Below, piece after piece: positions 51,263 to 62,100 of a stretch of 64,000 bases of DNA. The notes beneath the pieces were generated by a model, which did no database searches, was not told the DNA's origin, and saw nothing but the letters and a program-made list of their open reading frames with translations. The translations under genes were made by a program, and so were the position numbers. Every line of letters begins with the position of its first letter. The stretch's first letter is position 1. Location: the NCBI GenBank assembly GCA_019009955.1, contig CM032230.1:34496501-34560500 (forward strand), given 5' to 3'. The stretch is from Riptortus pedestris (lineage: Eukaryota > Arthropoda > Insecta > Hemiptera > Alydidae).

Positions 51263-52396
51263 GGATCTCCATGCTTTAGGTTACTGATACCCTCAAAGCT
51301 ATGAATGACTCTAACTAGCTAAGGATTTGACTTTATAAATTGTTCTTTCGAGATTTATTCTCTTAAATATGATAAGCTGGCTAGGAATTCCAAATATGTA
51401 TAATAGTTACAATTGTTTCGACCAACTTTTATACTCTAAACTGTAGCAGCTGAAAATCATTGAAGAGATGCAAAACATCAGCGCACATATAACAGTGATG
51501 ATCTGTGGTCAATTCTCGTGGTCAAAGTCCTCTTCGTCGTTCTCCTAGTCTCATTTCACTCCTTTCAACTAACCTGACAGATATCTGAGGTTACTAAGTT
51601 AAGTACACTAAGTGATGGCATTCTGTTACTATGTGTTTTAACATTACTGGTCCTTTCGGGACATTTTTTATGGGCGTTAATTATTTAATTTGTTGGTTCG
51701 TTTTATTTAGTTCCTTTTGTCTTCTTTAGCGACTTTCACTGTCACAGGTAGTTGCTCAGTTAGAGCCAGATTTGAGATTTCGTTTCGATTCATCTATATG
51801 AGAAGACATTGATTTGTATATATGAAACCTATATATTTACGATTTCGTTTTGCCTCCCTTACAGGTCAGTATATTCCTACAACAATTTAATTTCCGAGTT
51901 TGAAATTTTATGGGTTTTAAGGGTGTAAGAGACGGAAACGTATATCACTCGAGTAAGCAGACTTATATTTATTTAAATGAGAAGAGTTTATATTTTATAT
52001 ATTCTTTATAGATTTAAACAACATATAAATATACGAATTCTTTAATATTTGCTACAGCTCATAAACATATTAAATATGTTTGCTACTTCCTACGGATATT
52101 GAAATAACTCATGCTCAGGTTCATTAAGCGCGAGCACTTCTACTTGAGCAGCAAAGTGATTCAACTTTATAAATCAACAAACGTTTTTCTGTCCAGAATC
52201 AGATTTTGAAGCAGAAAAATTGGGTCTTTGGTTAAAAATTGATCTGTATAGGAAAGGAGATGAGTCTTGGAATCACAATGCCTGGAAAGTATATAGTTCT
52301 TAAAAAGGCGGAGAGTTAGTAGAATAAATTCTTTAAGTTGGCAAACGATAATGGGAAAACACTAACAAAGGAGTTTATTATTAGTATTTATAAACG

Positions 52397-52402
52397 TTTA
52401 TT
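52397..52402 (-). terminator. Gene B candidate polyadenylation signal (AATAAA)
   Basis: AATAAA on the minus strand, 54 bases after the stop. A second AATAAA lies at 52379-52374. Confidence 0.5.
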
Positions 52403-52455
52403 TCATTTTACATCAGGTAAGTATTTTACTTTGCTCGTAGCTCAGAAGATCACAT

Positions 52456-54872
52456 TTAGACTTGGCAGTTGGCGGCTTCACCTTCCAGGCGGGTGACTAC
52501 AGCGTCGACAGCAGAATGAATTGCATCTGTGACTTGCTGCGTGAGCTGTTCTGGGGTGACTGCGGCTAGGTCTGCGTCTGTCTTTGTTGCTGCATCAGCA
52601 CGCAGTTGGTTCTCTACAGCGACTAAAGCTAAGTTGATTTCCCTGTAGGATCTGGCACGGACTGCACCGATGCAGGCGTGAACAAGTGGAGTAGATGCCG
52701 GCGAAGGGGCCAATGCTGTATTGAGACGGGTCTGAGCATTGTGTCTCTCCAATGTGGCAACACGGTTGATAGCTGCATGATAATCACCTGACGTGACTGC
52801 TTCTGCCTGCAAATGAAAGAAGAACACATTTCAAGGATAATACACAACAAATATGTTTTTATACGTCATAATACTAAATATCATGTTCGTTATATGGAGA
52901 AATCGGACTAGGAGTAGGGGAATCCGAAAATTCGAAATATTATTGTGAGTCGTATCGAAAAAAATAAATAGAACCAATCTTGCTAAACTACGAATGCATT
53001 ACAATACTTTGCATACTTGCATACTTTTTATTTGGTAGCTTAAATATTAAGCGTGTTATTCGTACTTTCTTGTTTTCAGCACCCAGGAAACCTTCACTTC
53101 TACTCATCCGAGTTATACTTACTAGGAGAAAATAGATTGGGAAAAGACATCAATAGTGTCTCATACAAGCAGGTGGGGAATCTGCTTAGTTTACGCAGCC
53201 TCTTCGTGATGGACTTTTTTTGTACTATATACTACTATTCTGTTATAATTTTAATCGTCATGTAGGAGTTCACAATGGAGTAGATTGTAAGGTTGATTAG
53301 AAACACAAATTACAAAAATTAGTTTCATGTCCCTTTAGTCAGTTTCATGTTATTTTAGTTAAATGCTGTTACTTATGTAAACACTAATTGATAACTACTC
53401 CTTACATTTTATTTTATAATTGTATATTATGAGAAATTATGTTTTATTTTTAGACATATATAATACTTCTAAGGGTGATTCGAGTAAGAGAGAGAAGGTT
53501 ATAAATCTTAACCCTCCCACACTTCATTTAAATTAAGTCAAAATTATGCATAATTTATGAGAAAATACACGCTTTCTCCCGAGAAGTGAAGTCGCATTCC
53601 GATGGTATAATTTTTGGAATAGCTCAAACTACAATAATTTAAACAAAATAATACTGAAAGTGTGCTGGACTGTCCTGGGTCGGGTTTCATTGTCCAACTA
53701 GGGTCTGCTTTTGGCGGGAAAGAGGTTGATAAGTCTATAAGTATGATAAATATATTATTAACTATATTATTTAAATTGTCCATATTGTTTAGATAAATGA
53801 AGGGGGAATGAGTAGGACGCGGTTTTTTAACAAATATTTGTACATATATTTAAAAATATTTTAATTTCTTGTTTGTTATGTTAGACCTTCGAAAAGTATA
53901 GAATTTACCATAGTTACCAAAAAGCTATAAATACAAAATAAATAAACACTGAGATTTAATGTAATTTTTCTCATATTCTCTTTATCGCATAATAATTATA
54001 ATGATGATTTGTGGCTTTAAATACATCGGCAATAAATGGCGTTGAGTTGTTAAAACCAATAAAAATTTGTATTCATTGAAACTCGCATGTTAACAATTAC
54101 ACAATATTTAATGTTTATTCTTTCAGTTATGTTTTATAACCCCCAGGAATTTCACAAGACGCTTAAACAAAACAATGTTAAAGGGGGTTTAAAGTGGTGG
54201 GGTGGTGTTCCCATTTATGATTTTTATTTATTATCACTGGTCTTTTAATATGATAAACACTGTTGTATAGAAGTATGTGTGCAACGTTTGTTCTTCTGAC
54301 ATATATTAGAGTAGGAAGATATGCCAACAATAAGCGGGAAGCAATACATACATAGATGCGAAACGCGATTAGCTTTTCATTCGAAAATATGTTGAGCTAC
54401 AGCAAAACATATATAACGAATTCTTTTGACATATGGGCTATTTAAAATATACGTTATGTAACATAATATTATGCCTAATAGTGAAAATATTTTCCATCTT
54501 ATGATGGCGTCCTTCTTTCACATGACAACAGGTCTGATTTCAAACAATAGTTAGACTTAGATTTTCATAAAAAATGCGGTATTAAACAATGATACGTTTC
54601 TGTCACTGGAGGGTTTAGAATTTTGAAAGTTAGTCTACCTTGGACTTACTAGTATGAAAAAATGCCCTCAGTCACATCAACTTGTACTATTTATTGCTTT
54701 TCAGATTTCACAATGCAATACGTGTTTCAAGCTTCTCAGTTCTATGCCAAATAGTTAAATCATGAAAACCGTTATAATTATTTAATAAGAAGTTTATCTT
54801 TCTAGACCAGTGGGCAGAAAAGGACATTTTGTTATAATATAGTGAGTTTTTGACCTAAAATTGCCTCCATGT

Positions 54873-54942
<70 letters not shown>

Positions 54943-55182
54943 TTCATTTATACGATCTGTTAGGTAAGCTAAGTAAAAATTTGAAGAAATCGCATCACCA
55001 GGACATTTTCAGTAACTAGTTTCTTCTAAGAAAAATCTGTTAAAGGGAAATTTTTCTATTTTCTGTTACTAAGTCACGCATAACATAATAAACTATTGAT
55101 TTAACAAAAAAATAAGTTGAAATGAACTTACGAAGTAGCAGAAAGCAACTGCAGCGATGAGGGATATTATAAACTTTGCCAT
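52456..55182 (-). CDS. Gene B: small secreted alanine-rich two-cysteine protein, two exons
   Basis: On the minus strand, exon 1 is 55182-55132 (MAKFIISLIAAVAFCYF, then a GTAAGT donor). Exon 2 is 52806-52456 after a TTTGCAG acceptor. The phase-0 intron is about 2.3 kb. The product is 133 aa with likely signal cleavage after AEA (residues 18-20). The two cysteines are near residues 62 and 131; the segment between them carries YREIN and a polar helical tract ending in a TPEQL turn. The leader differs from gene A at one residue of 17, while the mature part is only about 65% identical. Exon 2 differs from gene C by about 8 of 351 bases, four of them amino-acid changes. The intron carries a HINE-like fragment (52888-53217) and a GT/TA microsatellite. 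Function unknown; no enzyme or known-domain motif is visible. Confidence 0.85.
52888..53217 (-). mobile_element. HINE-like 5' half in gene B intron
   Basis: Reverse orientation, ending in AATCTGCTTAGTTTACGCAG and GTGATGGAC; also present in gene C, so older than the duplication. Confidence 0.65.
53218..54874. other. Single-copy part of gene B intron (duplicated in C)
   Basis: AT-rich sequence with no internal gene; matched at 62101-63773 in gene C's intron. Confidence 0.7.
54875..54942. repeat. (GT)n(TA)n in gene B intron
   Basis: GT units followed by TA units; the equivalent place in gene C (about 63776-63806) has only TA, showing length turnover since duplication. Confidence 0.9.
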
Positions 55183-55204
55183 TTTCTGGAGACTACGAGT
55201 AATC

Positions 55205-55242
55205 ACTGAATGACAGATCGCCTCCCTCTAATTCTTTATATA
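55205..55242 (-). promoter_or_regulatory. Gene B core promoter: TATA box and TCAGT initiator
   Basis: On the minus strand TATATAAAG is at 55242-55234 and TCAGT at 55209-55205, with the same spacing as in gene A. The ATG follows at 55182. Confidence 0.7.
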
Positions 55243-55297
55243 CTCTTTTAACACACCTTGTTACTTAACATAGAGATAGCGATCTCAGGGGGATTTG

Positions 55298-55322
55298 AAT
55301 ACGTAACTGTTTACATATTTTG
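55298..55322 (-). promoter_or_regulatory. Conserved upstream promoter block of gene B
   Basis: Counterpart of the gene A block: CAAAATATGTA followed by CAGTTACGTATT on the minus strand, at a similar distance from the TATA box. Confidence 0.4.
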
Positions 55323-55879
55323 CCTCTTCAACCAATATTCCGAGTTTTGTTGGTCATGACTCTTAATAGTACTCTTCTACAACTTACCTAGCATTACCTT
55401 ATATAAAGCATAGCTTATTACATGCATTGGAATCCTCTATTCTGGCTATGATAACGCACTTTTAAAATGTATTTCTTCTAGCAAAGTTGGGAGGTAGAGA
55501 AACGAATTAATCTGGATTTACACTGTAGGCCTGTTTTCGTCTACAATACGTAGATACGTCAAAGTGCACTCTGTCAAAATAATGAATTGTTGAGGAAAAC
55601 AAGCCCTACTGTGGCATATAATGTATGTTCATTAGGCTATATATGACTAATTTCAGACGTGCTTGGGAAGAAATTGTAAGGCAATTAGTCAGGTATAATA
55701 AAACTCTCTTGTTCCTGAACTAAATGTATTCGTACTCATCATTTTCGAACATCTTCAGGGTTTAGTGTGATGTAAGCAATAGGGCCAAGATCCCGGTGAA
55801 CTGGCTACATTCCTGGAGTTCGGAATGTGGTGGATGAATCCCCTAAAAAACGCGGGGAACCACGGCTTTATTGTAATAG

Positions 55880-56160
55880 TAGGTAATGGCTGAAATCGAC
55901 TTCACCCAATTTGCCTAAACATTTTGCCATGGAGGTGGGAGGGTAATTGATAATTCCGAATATCTCCCTTATTACGAGTTGGAACGCAAAATTTTATATA
56001 ACCATTCTTGTTGAAATTTTAATTTTTTATAACTATGGCTCTATGCGTGTCTTCTTTAACTTGAACATTAATCTAGTTATTTGTATGTTTTTGTTTTATC
56101 TATTGTACACCCACACTTCTACCTTGTCTACCTACTACTTGTCAATCTTCGTCAAGTGAT
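55880..56160 (-). mobile_element. Old HINE-like remnant upstream of gene B
   Basis: Core matches such as GGTAATGGCTGAAATCG and AATATCTCCCTTATTACG in reverse orientation. Confidence 0.4.
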
Positions 56161-56416
56161 TTCAATTTTCCCAGCGATGTAGCATGAAAAATAGAAAATA
56201 TATAAGCAAACACACACACACACACACACTAGCTTGTCTGTTACCGCTCTATTGAGGTTTTGTTAATCGTAACCAAAATAGATATTTAAGTGCTTTATAT
56301 AAAACTAAAATCAAGTTCGTTAATGGATATAAAATAGTATCAAATTAAAGGCCTTTCTGTAAATCATAAACAAAAAATAAAACTTATTTTTGGCCCAACC
56401 GTTGTGAGTTAATTAG

Positions 56417-56960
56417 CAGATTATCCTTTAGGAAATGACCTATTGAGGCCGTAATCATGAATTTCATCATGATTTGTCGCGATTTTTAAATAAAATTTCC
56501 AAATGTCATCGATCCTACACAGGAGATGACTAAAATGAGGTCCGTTCAAAATTATGTATTTATATGTATATATATTTGTTTGTTAACGCTCTTGCGGGCG
56601 CAAGTTTTGCTTGATCGTTAGCAAGTTAAAGCGTTGACCTTTATCTCACATGGTAAACCTAGAGTGGCGAGTTCGATTCTTGCCTGGGCAAAGGAAATTA
56701 TTTAGTGACGAAATTCATTAAATAACATCCTAAAATCCCACCCTGGCTAGAAAAGGATGGTAACCTGTAGATAACCCGTCCCAATTAGACTCAGTTGCAA
56801 AAAGTGAACGTTAATTAATAATAATAATAAAATAGGATCAGGGGGAGTGGGCGTTTTAGAGGAGGGATTCTAAAAATCTCCTGGAAAATTTGCATGGAAC
56901 CAATACTATTGTAAATTTAATTAAATGCTTGTCATATATATATCAGTATATCCCTTTTAC
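56417..56960 (-). mobile_element. HINE-like element with nested SINE
   Basis: Reverse copy from AGCAGATTATCCTTTAGG through CGATCCTACACAGGAGATGAC to the C/G-run core; interrupted by the SINE at 56621. Confidence 0.7.
56621..56830 (+). mobile_element. SINE, 5'-truncated
   Basis: Starts inside the tRNA-like head (GCAAGTTAAAGCG), then B box, central domain and TAATAATAATAA tail. It lies inside a HINE-like element at 56417-56960 whose interior is partly missing here. Confidence 0.8.
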
Positions 56961-57019
56961 TGCTCATGTCATATTATGAATAAGGTGTTATATCATGATT
57001 TTATTTTTATTCGTATTTT

Positions 57020-57480
57020 CGTAACTTAAAAAACAAAACTCAAATGAAAAAAAAACAATACAAAAAAATAACAAAATTAAACAAAACAGAAATGGAACAC
57101 AAAGCAGAAAAAGTAAAAAAAAAAAAAATAACAAATGAGAAACGCAAAACGTAAAAGGAACATTGAACACAAAAGAAACACATAAAAGGATAACAAAACA
57201 GAGAGAAAATACGAAAAACGGAGATGAAATCAAAACAGAAATTGGAAAGAAATAGAAACGCAACACAAAACAGAACTGGAAAGCAAAAAAAAAAGTTAAA
57301 TAGAACACAAAAGAGGGGGAATAAAAAACTGAATGAAGCACAAAAATGTAACTGGAACTCAAAAACGGAAATAGAACTCAAAAAACAAGAATGGAAATAA
57401 AGAAATAATAATGGAATACAACAAAGAACAAAATAAATGAACAAGGGTACAAATAATAACAAAATTCAAAGCTAGGTACA
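57020..57480. repeat. A-rich degenerate tandem repeat
   Basis: Imperfect units of about 20 bases like GAACACAAAACAGAAATGG with almost no T on the plus strand. The two phenylalanine-rich minus-strand open frames here (124 and 140 codons) are composition artefacts. Confidence 0.75.
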
Positions 57481-57729
57481 AAACTGAAAATCGAAACTAT
57501 TGACATTGGACAATAGGGAAATCATTAATAAAATATTAAAGTATTCAATAACTAAATAAGTAAATCAATAATTAAAATTAAAATTGGTTCATAAAATGAA
57601 CCACATTATTCATCACATAAATACCAAATATTGTTTTCAAGTAATCCTTAACCGATATATATTGCAAATTCCTAGTTTGATGATGCCGTCAATTAATATT
57701 TTACATTCTAGTCTTGAAAATATTTAATT

Positions 57730-58340
57730 AACCTACACCCTACTCGATATTTAATCTTTTCAGTTAAGACGTGTGATCATATTTGTTATTTGCTGAAATT
57801 AGACCTGTTAGGGTGAGGGGGGGGGATTTTAACTAAATATCTACGTTGTTATGAATCGAATCACAAAATGCTACAGACTCAGATTTCTTTGACTATTGAT
57901 GGTCTACAGTTATTGTATATATTATTATTTATTAACGTCCACTTTTTTGCAACTTAGGCTAATCAGGACGGGTTATCTACAGGTCACCACCCATTTCTAG
58001 CCAGGGTGGGATTTTAGGACGTTATTTAATGAATTTCGTCACTAAATAATTTCCTTTGCCCAGGCAAGAATCGAACTCGCCACTCTAGGTTTACCATGTG
58101 AGATAAAGGTCAACGCTTTAACTCGCATGGCTAACCTGAGCCCCACTACAGTTATTGGGAAAAAAAATATAGATATTAAGCGAGTTATTCGTAATATCTA
58201 TCTTTTTTTTCAGTCTTCATTAAATCTTCTTTCCTATTCGTCGGCTTGTTACATAAAAATAGAGGACACGCGGTACGATGAGATTACTAATGTGTCATCT
58301 GTTTATTTAGTAATCCTATTAGTTTAAGCAGCCACTGCAG
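57730..58340 (-). mobile_element. Old HINE-like element with nested SINE
   Basis: Diverged reverse copy (GGGTGAGGGGGGGGGATTTT core, ATATTAAGCGAGTTATTCG) split by the SINE at 57916-58145. Confidence 0.5.
57916..58145 (-). mobile_element. SINE, full length, with target-site duplication
   Basis: Reverse-strand copy flanked by an exact 12-bp duplication CTACAGTTATTG (57904-57915 and 58146-58157). It interrupts a diverged HINE-like element. Confidence 0.9.
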
Positions 58341-58578
58341 TCCGGAATGTTTGTAACATTGTCACCTTATGGTGTCCTAACTCGCGGAGATAGCTGGATT
58401 TCCAAATCAGGTGTTTAACAAAAAATCCAATTAGATAGAATATTTGAATCCATATTTGATAGAAAGTGAACAGCAATTGCAATTTGTCAGACTTGCCAAT
58501 GTTCACCTAACAGTCATACTTAACTGAATATCTTCATCGTATTAACCTACAAATACCACACTACATACACGAATTACT

Positions 58579-59533
58579 CAATTTCAATTCAATTCATTTA
58601 TTAATGGACAGCACATCGAAGGTGATTTGCCCTTTCAAAAGTAATAACAGGTAACAATAAAAAAAAACCTACCTTAACAGCAAGTAATAATAATAATAAA
58701 TACCTTAACAACAAATAATAACAAAAAATACCTTAACAGCAAGTAACAATAATAAATACCTTAGCAACAAGTAATAATAACAAATTCCTTAGCAAAAAGT
58801 AATAATAACAAATACATTAACAACAAGGGACAATAATAAATACCTAAACAACAAGTAATAATAACATATACCTTAACAACAAGCAACAATAACAAATACC
58901 TTAGCAACAAGTAATAGTAACACATAACTTAGCAATAATACTAAAAAAAAAAAAAAAAATAATACATATACAGTTGGTGGATGATTAATGCATGTTAAAT
59001 GTTATCATATATTTCAATTTTGTGTAAGTATGAGAATATATTGTTAATGTGTGGGCTGCCTTCCGTCAATAGTTCTTGTAAGTCGTAGGGGAAGTCCTGG
59101 TGTCGTTTTCGGCATTCTGTCAGTATATGTCTTATCGTCAAGGGAGTGTTACAAGTTGAGCAAGTAGGTCTGTCAGTCTTTGTCATTAAGTATGAGTGTG
59201 TTAATTTAGTGTGGCCGATTCTAAGTCTCGAGAGAACTACTTCTTCTCTCCTAGAGTTTCTGAAACTTGATGGCCACATGCAAATAGTGTTCTTTATAGC
59301 TCGAAGTTTGTTGTCAGTACTTGTGTTATCCAGTCGGTTTGCCATGTATCTAAGATGAGGTGTTTTGTTTGTCTTGAAATATCTTCATGTAGTACATCTA
59401 TTTGTTCATAATCAAGTTTTCCAGCTGCTTTTTTGGCCTCAGAGTCGGCAGTCTCATTCAGTCCTAGGTTTTCGTGTCCTGGTAACCAGTAGAATGTAGT
59501 GTGTTTATTTAGAATGGTAAGCTCATGTTTTAT
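58579..59533 (-). pseudogene. 5'-truncated LINE with RNase H remnant (dead copy)
   Basis: Minus-strand reading shows an RNase H motif (FYWLPGHENLGLNETADSEA, 59294-59536). A frameshift near 59320 leads into the typical C-terminal region of RNase H-bearing LINEs (RREEVVLSRLRIGHTKLTHS and a CxxC-H-C cluster ending LTECRKR, to 58995). The 3' untranslated part contains a 28-bp tandem array and ends in ATTAATAAATGAATTG. Exact 11-bp flanking duplications CACGAATTACT (58568-58578 and 59534-59544) mark target-primed insertion. The reverse transcriptase and endonuclease domains are absent because of 5' truncation. The clade is likely I/Jockey/R1-like; a search is needed to place it. Confidence 0.85.
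58672..58942. repeat. 28-bp tandem repeat in LINE 3' region
   Basis: About ten units resembling CCTTAACAACAAGTAATAAT plus eight bases, ending at a poly(A) run of about 18 bases. Confidence 0.8.
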
Positions 59534-59835
59534 CACGAATTACTGATGAAGTGAAGTCCAGACATTCAAACAATATTTCAACACATTGAGATTACTTTTA
59601 TTCAAAAGTATAGTATCTTATTTGCTTTTTATATCCACTGCTGTACTACATTTTATTTCATTTTAACTATAAATTCTGTTTATTTTTTTTTTTAACATTT
59701 TAACGCTTTTAGATGGAATCCTTGAATAAATCATTACATTAATCAGTATGCGCGAAATATTTTATATTATCTTTCCTTTTTATCAAATTTATTCCTTAAT
59801 TTTTTAAAAATAAAGGCCTATTTATACATTTAAGG

Positions 59836-60705
59836 CCCTTACGTCAGTGGTAATACGTAGCAATAAATAGCCATCCCCTACGCCAGTGGCAATACACAGC
59901 AATAAATATCCATTCCTTACGCCAGTGCTAACACATAGCAATAAATATCCATTCCTTACGCCAGTGGTAATTCATAGCAATAAATATCCATCCCTTACGC
60001 CAGTGGTAATTCATAGCAATAAATTCCCATCCCTTACGCCAGTGGTAATTCATAGCAATAAATATCCATCCCTTACGCCAGTGGTAATTCATAGCAATAA
60101 ATATCCATCCCTTACGCCAGTGGTAATTCATAGCAATAAATATCCATTCCTTACGCCAGTGGTAATACACAGCAATAAATTCCCATCCCTTACGCCAGTG
60201 GTAATACACAGCAATAAATATCCATTCCTTACGCCAGTGGTAATACACAGCAATAAATTCCCATCCCTTACGCCAGTGGTAATACATAGCAATAAATATC
60301 CATTCCTTACGCCAGTGATAATACTCAGCAATAAATTCCCATCCCTTACGCCAGTGGTAATTCATAGCAATAAATATCCATCCCTTACGCCAGTGGTAAT
60401 TCATAGCAATAAATATCCATTCCTTACGCCAGTGCTAACACATAGCAATAAATAGCCATCCCCTACGCCAGTGGCAATACACAGCAATAAATATCCATCC
60501 CTTACGCCAGTGGTAATACATAGCAATAAATATCCATTCCTTAAGCCAGTGATAATACTCAGCATTAAATTCCCATCCCTTACGCCAGTGGCAATACACA
60601 GCAATAAATATCCATTCCTTACGCCAGTGGTAATACAAAGCAATAAATTACCATCCCTTACGCCATTGGTAATACATAGCAATAAATATCCATCCCTAAC
60701 ATAAA
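59836..60705. repeat. 39-bp minisatellite array, 3' of gene C
   Basis: About 22 tandem copies of the same 39-bp unit as at 51.0 kb, with variant positions shared between non-adjacent units. Long open frames on both strands are by-products of the unit length. Confidence 0.9.
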
Positions 60706-60790
60706 AAAATAAAACTTCTTTAATATATGTTACAGATCTTAAACATATTATATACGTTTGCTAACTTCTAAATAACTCATGCTCAAGTTC

Positions 60791-61028
60791 TCTCTCTCTT
60801 TTATTTTTATTTTTTTTTTATATCCACTTTACGCAACTAGGCTAATCGGGACGGGTGATCTTCAGGTTACCATCCTTTTCTAGCCAGGGTGGGCCCAAGG
60901 AGTTTATTTAATGAGACCGTAAGCTAAATATATTTCCACTGCCCAGGGCGAGATTCGAACCCGCCACTCTATGACAGCCATGGGAGATTAGGGCCAACGC
61001 CCTAACTCTCACGGTCAACTCGAGCACC
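60791..61028 (-). mobile_element. SINE insertion specific to the gene C duplicate
   Basis: Reverse-strand SINE flanked by an exact 11-bp duplication TGCTCAAGTTC (60780-60790 and 61029-61039). The matching site in the gene B copy (about 52,110-52,125) has one copy of the target and no SINE, so insertion followed the duplication. Confidence 0.9.
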
Positions 61029-61291
61029 TGCTCAAGTTCTGACTTAAGCAACAAAAGTTATTATACTTATTAAATCAACAAAGGTTTTTCTACCCAGAAA
61101 CAGATTTTAAAGCAGAATAATTGGGTCTGTGGTTAAACATTTTCCTCTACAGGAGCTGTCTTGGTGGCACAATGCCTGAAACATATATAGTTCACGAAAA
61201 GGCAGAGAGTTAGTCGAATAAATTCTTGTTGGCTAGCGATAATGAATGGGTAAACATTAGCAATGGAGTTTACTATTAGTATTTATAAACG

Positions 61292-61297
61292 TTTATT
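61292..61297 (-). terminator. Gene C candidate polyadenylation signal (AATAAA)
   Basis: AATAAA at the position equivalent to gene B's signal, in the duplicated 3' region. Confidence 0.5.
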
Positions 61298-61350
61298 TCA
61301 TTTTACATCAAGTGAGTATTTACATTTGCTCGTAGCTCAGAAGATCACAT

Positions 61351-61701
61351 TTAGGCTTGGCAGTTGGCGGCTTCGCCTTCCAGGCGGGTGACTACATCGT
61401 CGACAGCAGAATGAATTGCATCTGTAACTTGCTGAGTGAGCTGTTCTGGGGTGACTGCGGCTAGGTCTGCGGCTGTCTTTGTTGCTGCATCAGCACGCAG
61501 TTGGTTCTCTACAGCGACTAAAGCTAAGTTGATTTCCCTGTAGGACCTGGCACGGACTGCACCGATGCAGGCGTGAGCAAGTGGAGTAGATGCCGGCGAA
61601 GGGGCCAATGCTGTATTGAGACGGGTCTGAGCATTGTGTCTCTCCAATGTGGCAACACGGTTGATAGCTGCATGATAATCACCTGACGTGACTGCTTCTG
61701 C
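61351..61701 (-). CDS. Gene C exon 2: secreted two-cysteine protein, partial (exon 1 past the window edge)
   Basis: This minus-strand exon encodes 116 aa from AEAVTSGDYH to the stop and follows the same TTTGCAG acceptor as gene B. It differs from B at four residues (two Val to Ala, one Asp to Ala, one Ala to Asp) and keeps both cysteines and the YREIN stretch. The intron can be followed to the right edge: the last bases match gene B's intron around 55,060-55,095, only about 35-40 bp before B's exon 1. The missing signal exon should therefore lie within about 130 bp beyond base 64,000. The frame is intact, so this is probably a functional recent duplicate, but without exon 1 and its promoter that is inference. 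Confidence 0.8.
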   Translation of the reverse strand, partial: AEAVTSGDYHAAINRVATLERHNAQTRLNTALAPSPASTPLAHACIGAVRARSYREINLALVAVENQLRADAATKTAADLAAVTPEQLTQQVTDAIHSAVDDVVTRLEGEAANCQA

Positions 61702-61794
61702 CTGCAAATGAAAGAAGAACACATTTCAAGGATAATACAGAAGAAAAAAGTTTATGTTTTTGTAGGCCATAGTAGTAAATATATTCATTATATG

Positions 61795-62100
61795 GAGAAA
61801 TCGGAATAGGGGAATCCAAAAATTCGAGATATTATTGTGAGTAGTATCGAAAAACACATTGAACCAATCTTGCTAAACTACGAATGCATTACAATTTCTG
61901 TTCCATACATTTGCTTTGGTAGCTTAAATATTAAGCGTGTTATTCGTATTTTCTTGTTTTCAGCACCCAGGAAACCTTCACATCTCCTCATCCAAGTTAT
62001 ACTTACTAGGAGAAAATAGATTGGGAAAAGACACCGATAGTGTCTCATACAAGCAAGTGGGAAATCTGCTTAGTTTACGCAGCCCCTGCATGATGGACTT
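61795..62100 (-). mobile_element. HINE-like 5' half in gene C intron
   Basis: Duplicate of the fragment in gene B's intron, slightly closer to the family consensus at the sub-terminal repeat (GGGAAATCTGCTTAG). Confidence 0.65.

Larger units (their letters stand above)
52030..55098. repeat. Duplicated segment, copy 1 (gene B)
   Basis: This segment aligns by eye with 60706-64000 through the 3' flank, exon 2, and nearly the whole intron including the HINE-like fragment and the TA microsatellite. Only scattered substitutions and small indels separate the copies. Copy 2 is cut off by the window edge, so the duplication may extend further. Confidence 0.9.

Noticed and set aside
56988..57462. Phenylalanine-rich open frames that look like multi-pass membrane proteins
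   Set aside because: Composition artefact of an A-rich degenerate repeat read on the opposite strand.
59886..60704. Long open frames on both strands (up to 189 codons) in the 39-bp arrays at 50, 51 and 60 kb
   Set aside because: The unit length is a multiple of three, so frames stay open by periodicity. No start context, splice support or non-repeat domain is seen.
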